Assembly: GCA_022709485.1 (NCBI GenBank)
Contig: JAKLIS010000038.1
Span: 1-8,934, forward strand
Length of the DNA stretch: 8,934 nucleotides
Direction: 5' to 3'
DNA from: Elusimicrobiota bacterium
GTDB lineage: Bacteria > Elusimicrobiota > Elusimicrobia > F11
Each line of letters starts with the position of its first letter. Positions within the stretch are counted from its first letter, which is position 1. Under the pieces are notes generated by a model. It was given only the letters and a program-made list of their open reading frames with translations. It ran no database searches and was not told where the DNA came from. A program made the translations under genes and the position numbers. This document shows, one piece after another, positions 5,395 through 8,934 of this stretch.

Positions 5395-7185
5395 TTACGG
5401 AATCACCAACTCTGCTCCGATTGTCGGCACTCCGCGAATAATCCTTTCTTTATTGGCCGAATAAATTTTTTGCCACTCGCTTGGGTTGCCATAATATTTT
5501 TGCGCAAGAGCTTGTAGAGTTTCTCCCTGTTGCACAATATGAGTTCTCACCGGGGCCGTGGCAGAGGGTGGAGCCGACCCCTCGGGTTTTCCGGATGGTT
5601 TCGACCATTTTGATTTTTTCTCAGGAGCTGGCTCAGATCCCTCATTATTTGAAAATTTGGACCGTCGACTTCCCTCTTCTTGCCCCGCTTCCGCGGGGGG
5701 AATGACCAATAATAATCCAGATTTAACCGCCCCGCCCCGGCCCACCAAATCCTTGTTTTCTTCATATATAATCCGCCAAAGAGACCGGTCCCCATAGAAT
5801 TTCTCAGCCAACGATTGCAGGGTGTCTCCCCTCTCGACTCGATGGGTTCTCACTTTTACTTCGGAGTCGGCTGTTTTCCTTTTTGGCCCGGATTCATTTT
5901 CTTTGGCCATTGAACGACTACGAGCCAAAGCCCGAGCGCTTTCAATTCTTTCCTGAATTCTCTGAGTTGATTCTTCTACCAGCACTTTTTCAAGCGTGTT
6001 TCGGTTCTCTTCAACCTCAACCAATTTGTTTTCCACTTCCAACAACCTGTCGCGCGTCATGAGATAAGCTTGTTCTAAACTTCCCGGTTCCGCTTCCTCT
6101 GGTTGAGGTTCTCCAAATTTGAAAATGATAGAAACACGGTGATTTCCGACGACTTTCTCCACTCCGCTTAACGGGTATTCCACGGAATAATCCAGTCTCG
6201 CCTGCCCGATTTTGAAACCCAAGCCCGCGGTTAAATCAGACAAACTTCCCTTCCCGAACAAAATTCCGCCTCGAAGAGCCACCCTATCTCCTTTAATGAA
6301 TTTTTCAAGCCCGGATCCGACGGTCCACATTCCTGCCCGCTGGGTGTAATCCAATCCCGACTGTAAGGACCCGTGGCGGTATCCCAATCCCAATTTTTGG
6401 GTTCGAGGCAACGATTGCTTTTCGCTCAATCCAACATCAGGCTGATTTAAATCCAGGGCACTATACCCAAGAAATACCCGAGGTATTAAATTGAAAATTA
6501 CACCAATATCAGCGCTTATTGCAGAGACGGATTCTTTTCCTCCGGAAGAAAAGATGGGATCAACTCGAGTGTAATCATCCTGTGAATATTTTTCCCCAAG
6601 ACTTTTAAGGCCCAGCCCTACACACCATCTCCTCGAAATGGATTTTCCCCAGGCCAGGCCGAAAGTAGATTCCTCATAAACGCCAGATAAAGAAAATTTC
6701 TTGTAATACAGTCCAAGGGCGCCCATTTTAGACAAGACTGAAATTGTTTTCTTATCTTTAAGAATTCCCCCGCCGGGAGCAGAACCGCTTGCCAAGTCAA
6801 TGCCCCAGTCAGATGTCGGATTCGAACCGGAGGGAGCCACAACCTTTTCTATGGTAACCCGTTTGTGGCGGGAAAGAGGAATTCCCAAGGAAAGATATCC
6901 GACTGAAAGAGAACTGTCATCTTCAAGGCCCATCATTAACCGGCCATAGTCACTTCCCAGTTCGGCCCGCCGCAAATATCCCAATCCAGCGGGGTTTAAA
7001 GGCGCCGATTGAGCGTCATCGGCCAAGGCCGTCATGGCGCCGCCCATGGCAATGGCGCGCGCATGGACCCCCAAATCTTCAAAATCGGCGTGGGTAATTC
7101 CCAAGAATGCCGTTATTCCCGCGAAAGCGGGAATCCAGATCTTTAAAAGACCTTTAAAGGAAATATGAAAGCCTGTTTTCTTCAT
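5395..7185 (-). CDS. PorV/PorQ-family outer-membrane barrel with coiled coil and two C-terminal LysM domains
   Basis: The 596-residue protein starts with a signal peptide ending near THA (31-33). Residues 34-357 form a FadL-like barrel with the LNPAGL motif (63-68), an ADDAQ element matching ADDAN of the plus-strand paralogue, and a last strand NHRVSIIFKFG. A coiled coil (about 366-425) leads to LysM 1 (445-496; HRVERGDTLQSLAEKFYGD, ending LLLVIP), a Ser/Pro/Lys linker (497-545) and LysM 2 (546-596; HIVQQGETLQALAQKYYGN, ending ELVIP at the C-terminus). LysM binds the glycan of peptidoglycan, so the barrel is probably anchored to the cell wall from the periplasmic side (inference). Its ATG overlaps the TGA of the upstream CTD-protein gene, so translation is coupled, exactly as at 172-175. 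Unusually, a palindromic repeat at 7111-7140 supplies signal-peptide residues 16-25. Family and domains are clear; the transported or bound partner is unknown. Confidence 0.9.
   Translation of the reverse strand: MKKTGFHISFKGLLKIWIPAFAGITAFLGITHADFEDLGVHARAIAMGGAMTALADDAQSAPLNPAGLGYLRRAELGSDYGRLMMGLEDDSSLSVGYLSLGIPLSRHKRVTIEKVVAPSGSNPTSDWGIDLASGSAPGGGILKDKKTISVLSKMGALGLYYKKFSLSGVYEESTFGLAWGKSISRRWCVGLGLKSLGEKYSQDDYTRVDPIFSSGGKESVSAISADIGVIFNLIPRVFLGYSALDLNQPDVGLSEKQSLPRTQKLGLGYRHGSLQSGLDYTQRAGMWTVGSGLEKFIKGDRVALRGGILFGKGSLSDLTAGLGFKIGQARLDYSVEYPLSGVEKVVGNHRVSIIFKFGEPQPEEAEPGSLEQAYLMTRDRLLEVENKLVEVEENRNTLEKVLVEESTQRIQERIESARALARSRSMAKENESGPKRKTADSEVKVRTHRVERGDTLQSLAEKFYGDRSLWRIIYEENKDLVGRGGAVKSGLLLVIPPAEAGQEEGSRRSKFSNNEGSEPAPEKKSKWSKPSGKPEGSAPPSATAPVRTHIVQQGETLQALAQKYYGNPSEWQKIYSANKERIIRGVPTIGAELVIP
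5683..5706 (-). repeat. Probable degenerate copy of the GCGGGAAT palindromic repeat at the end of LysM 1
   Basis: CCCCGC (5683-5688) and GCGGGG (5693-5698) form a 6-base stem around TTCC, followed by GGAATGACC. This resembles the common repeat form CCCGC-TTTC-GCGGGAATGAC with a few extra G. It reads in frame as VIPPAEAG (residues 494-501), close to the VIPAKAG reading often seen when this repeat enters genes. Orientation is opposite to the copy at 7111-7140. The VIP portion may simply be the normal end of LysM, so the assignment is tentative. Confidence 0.35.
7111..7140 (-). repeat. Palindromic repeat (dRS3-like ATTCCC...GGGAAT class) inside the signal-peptide codons
   Basis: ATTCCCGC (7115-7122) and GCGGGAAT (7127-7134) are perfect inverted arms around GAAA, flanked by CGTT and CCAG. 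This is the sequence class of short dispersed repeats known from many genomes, including Neisseria dRS3. Read on the minus strand it encodes IWIPAFAGIT (residues 16-25 of the LysM barrel precursor), the hallmark translation of this repeat. It is exactly in frame and forms most of the hydrophobic core of the signal peptide. The paralogous barrel at 172 has an ordinary core at the equivalent place, which points to insertion. Confidence 0.8.
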
Positions 7186-8934
7186 CTGGCCACCACGATA
7201 GTTCCGTTAAAGGTGTTTCCATCTGCTTCAACTTGATAAATATAAACGCCCTTCGGGGCGTCCGATCCGCCGTTCAGCTTTCCATCCCACTCGAGACTGG
7301 ATCCATCGGCCCCGGGACTCATATTTGAGATGAAAGCTCCTTTCAAGTTGAATATCTTTCCTGAAACCGAAACATCCCGCGGATTCTCAAAAATAAAATG
7401 AATTATGTCGTTCACCCCGTCGCCGTTGGGAGTGAAAATTTTTCCGGGCCAAATTCGGCCGACTTCAAATCCAGAGGCGCGAACCACCTGCCGGACTTCA
7501 AAAATTCCCGTGCGGATGGTCCTTAGCGAAAGCCATAGCGCTCCCTCATCAAATCCCCCACCCACTTTGATGTATTCCACGCCATTGAACCAATAGACGG
7601 CGGTTTCCGTGGGTTGAAAAGCCGCGGCCTGAACCAAATTCTTCGCGCTCTGAGCAAGGCCGCTTAGGGAGAATGAAATTCCCACCGGGGCGGTGAACGT
7701 GAATCCCGCGATCAAAGATTCATCTTCTTCGTTTTCAACTGAAACAACGTAAGCTTTCAGCGTTCGATTTGAGGCTGGAGCGCCGTCGGTGATTTTTATG
7801 CGTCTCGGTCCAAGAGCGGGGTTTAGATCCGATACCGCTTGAGCATCCAACTCAAGGAAAAATTCTTTATCAGAGCTGATAATGAAATTTCTTGGGATTG
7901 CGGCCATCTCAATGACAGCCGAATCGGCGGATTCAATACCCGAATCGTCAAAGGCTCGGATGGCGTAAAACTGAGGAGGCGGCCCTGGCGTTAAATCGGT
8001 CCACTCGGCGTGTGTTGAAGAGACGGTGGCATATATGGAACCTTCGCCCACCCCGAGAGAAGTGCCGGCTTTGTATATGTGATACCCTTCTAAATCTTCG
8101 GTCGCGCTTCCGTCTGAATTCTCAGTTGTTTTAATCCAAGTGAGCGTCCAAGCGGTGTTGTCTGGATTAAAGGAACCATGCACTCCGATTGGAGCCTTCG
8201 GGCGGGTAACGATGGGGATAGTGAAATCAAAAACTTGATTGGACTCGGTTTGCACATGAGATTTGTCTTCCGCAAAAACCCTCCAATAATATTGAGTATT
8301 TTCAATCAACTTGGTTCCCGGAGTCCATTTCCGCAAGGTTAACCCCGTTGCGGAAGACAAAACCGTCCCAAAATCACTGGAGGTAGCGATTTCAATGATA
8401 TAAGTGACATTGTCATCCCCTGTATCTTTTGATTCTTCCCAACTAAATTGGGGGGTCTGTATGTTAACGGTGGCATTGTCGGCGGGGATTAAGAGGTTAA
8501 ATGCCTGGGGAGGTATGTTAATGGTATCCAACCGGAATATTTGAATGTCAGATACCGTGAGCGTGTTGTCGACAAGAGTTGGCGGAACATTCTGATATCC
8601 TCCCGATTTAACCCGCCAGTAATAAGTGGTGTGATCGATAAGGTCCGCCGTCGGGAAATAAAAGCTGTCCCCTCCTGTTGGAATCCCTTGAACCCCGGCA
8701 AAAGTCGGATCATTAACGGATAATTCAATGAAATAGCGGACATTGTCATACGGATCGGGATCCACCGCTTCTTCCCAATCGAATAGCGGTTGGAGAGTGG
8801 TCACCGTGACATTGTTGGTAGGAACAATAAGTTCAAAGGCCAGGGGGGTTTCTTTCACCAGGTCCACATAGCAGTGAAAAGTCTGCCCGCTATTTTTTAT
8901 TAAACCATCATTATCGATGGCTTGAACAAACCAA
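7182..8934 (-). CDS. Large surface/secreted protein with Fn3-like repeats and gliding-motility/FlgD-like C-terminal domain; 5' end beyond the right edge
   Basis: The frame stays open to the window edge. Beyond a GTG at 8867 it continues with about 22 residues (WFVQAIDNDG...) that fit the end of another repeat, so the GTG is not the true start. At least 583 residues are present. Two tandem beta-sandwich units (8852-8523 and 8516-8208) share PLAFELIVPTNN/PQAFNLLIPADN, FDWEEAxD/FSWEESKD and TTYYWRV/TQYYWRV. A typical Fn3 unit follows (8201-7902; WTLTWIKT, LEGYHIYKAG, FYAIRAFDDSG), then an unassigned beta-rich region (about 7901-7450). The last domain (7448-7182) has FTPNGDGVNDI, VSGKIFNLKG, LEWDGKLNGG and PKGVYIYQVEADG, i.e. 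the CHU_C/FlgD-like fold. In Bacteroidota this domain can direct export by the type IX system. The stop overlaps the start of the downstream barrel gene, which suggests cargo and carrier (inference). The role is otherwise unknown. Confidence 0.88.
   Translation of the reverse strand, partial: WFVQAIDNDGLIKNSGQTFHCYVDLVKETPLAFELIVPTNNVTVTTLQPLFDWEEAVDPDPYDNVRYFIELSVNDPTFAGVQGIPTGGDSFYFPTADLIDHTTYYWRVKSGGYQNVPPTLVDNTLTVSDIQIFRLDTINIPPQAFNLLIPADNATVNIQTPQFSWEESKDTGDDNVTYIIEIATSSDFGTVLSSATGLTLRKWTPGTKLIENTQYYWRVFAEDKSHVQTESNQVFDFTIPIVTRPKAPIGVHGSFNPDNTAWTLTWIKTTENSDGSATEDLEGYHIYKAGTSLGVGEGSIYATVSSTHAEWTDLTPGPPPQFYAIRAFDDSGIESADSAVIEMAAIPRNFIISSDKEFFLELDAQAVSDLNPALGPRRIKITDGAPASNRTLKAYVVSVENEEDESLIAGFTFTAPVGISFSLSGLAQSAKNLVQAAAFQPTETAVYWFNGVEYIKVGGGFDEGALWLSLRTIRTGIFEVRQVVRASGFEVGRIWPGKIFTPNGDGVNDIIHFIFENPRDVSVSGKIFNLKGAFISNMSPGADGSSLEWDGKLNGGSDAPKGVYIYQVEADGNTFNGTIVVAR
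8208..8852 (-). repeat. Tandem Fn3-like protein repeats (two units plus part of a third)
   Basis: Two units of about 105 residues repeat the order AF-x-L-x-(I/V)P, W-E-E, D-N-V-x-Y-x-I-E, and YYWRV. Similarity is also visible in the DNA, for example TTCAATGA and GACATTGTCAT recurring near 8386-8415 and 8725-8750. The residues encoded beyond 8867 (WFVQAIDNDG) match the WRV end of a further upstream unit, so the array continues outside the window. Such arrays typically form stalks that hold a surface domain away from the cell. Confidence 0.7.

Noticed and set aside
8865..8867. GTG as the true start of the right-edge CTD protein
   Set aside because: The frame stays open to the window edge and encodes residues matching the end of another repeat; there is also no signal peptide after the GTG.
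1..8934. CRISPR array, insertion sequence, transposase or phage genes
   Set aside because: No regularly spaced direct repeats, transposase motifs or terminal repeats with target duplications were seen; the repeats present are protein-domain repeats or short hairpins.

Overview
The window looks like chromosomal DNA of a diderm (Gram-negative-type) bacterium. It encodes two signal-peptide-bearing outer-membrane beta-barrels of the PorV/PorQ (UPF0164, FadL-like) family, LysM peptidoglycan-binding modules, and surface-type proteins with fibronectin-like repeats and a gliding-motility/FlgD-like C-terminal domain. This mix is typical of Bacteroidota and relatives and of environmental candidate lineages such as Elusimicrobiota or Omnitrophota. 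The lineage is an inference from gene content; no marker gene is present.

Layout, left to right. (1) 1-175, plus: the 3' end of a surface/secreted protein gene, cut by the window edge, ending in a gliding-motility/FlgD-like C-terminal domain (CTD). (2) 172-2475, plus: a PorV/PorQ-like barrel with a long helical and Lys/Pro/Ala-rich periplasmic extension. Its ATG overlaps the upstream stop codon (ATGA). (3) 2476-2756: a 281-base intergenic region rich in inverted repeats, with a possible promoter and a leader that can form alternative pairings near the next start codon. (4) 2757-3914, plus: a single-pass membrane protein with a cytoplasmic coiled coil and an extracytoplasmic beta-propeller-like domain. 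(5) 3921-5330, minus: a soluble histidine-kinase-like protein, tail to tail with gene 4. (6) 5395-7185, minus: a second PorV/PorQ-like barrel, ending in two LysM domains. (7) 7182-8934, minus: a second CTD protein with Fn3-like repeats, running off the right edge. It overlaps gene 6 by the same ATGA junction.

The main feature is symmetry. Two paralogous two-gene cassettes (CTD protein followed by PorV-like barrel, with a 4-base translational overlap) point at each other, with a propeller protein and a kinase between them. In the type IX secretion system of Bacteroidota, PorV carries CTD-bearing cargo at the outer membrane. The coupling here therefore suggests dedicated cargo-carrier pairs, although no T9SS core gene is visible. 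The two barrels share an N-terminal fold but have different periplasmic tails, one K/P/A-rich and one double-LysM.

A second unusual feature is a perfect palindrome of the widespread ATTCCCGC-GAAA-GCGGGAAT type, lying in frame inside the signal peptide of gene 6 and encoding most of its hydrophobic core. A probable degenerate copy in the opposite orientation lies in the same gene at the end of the first LysM.
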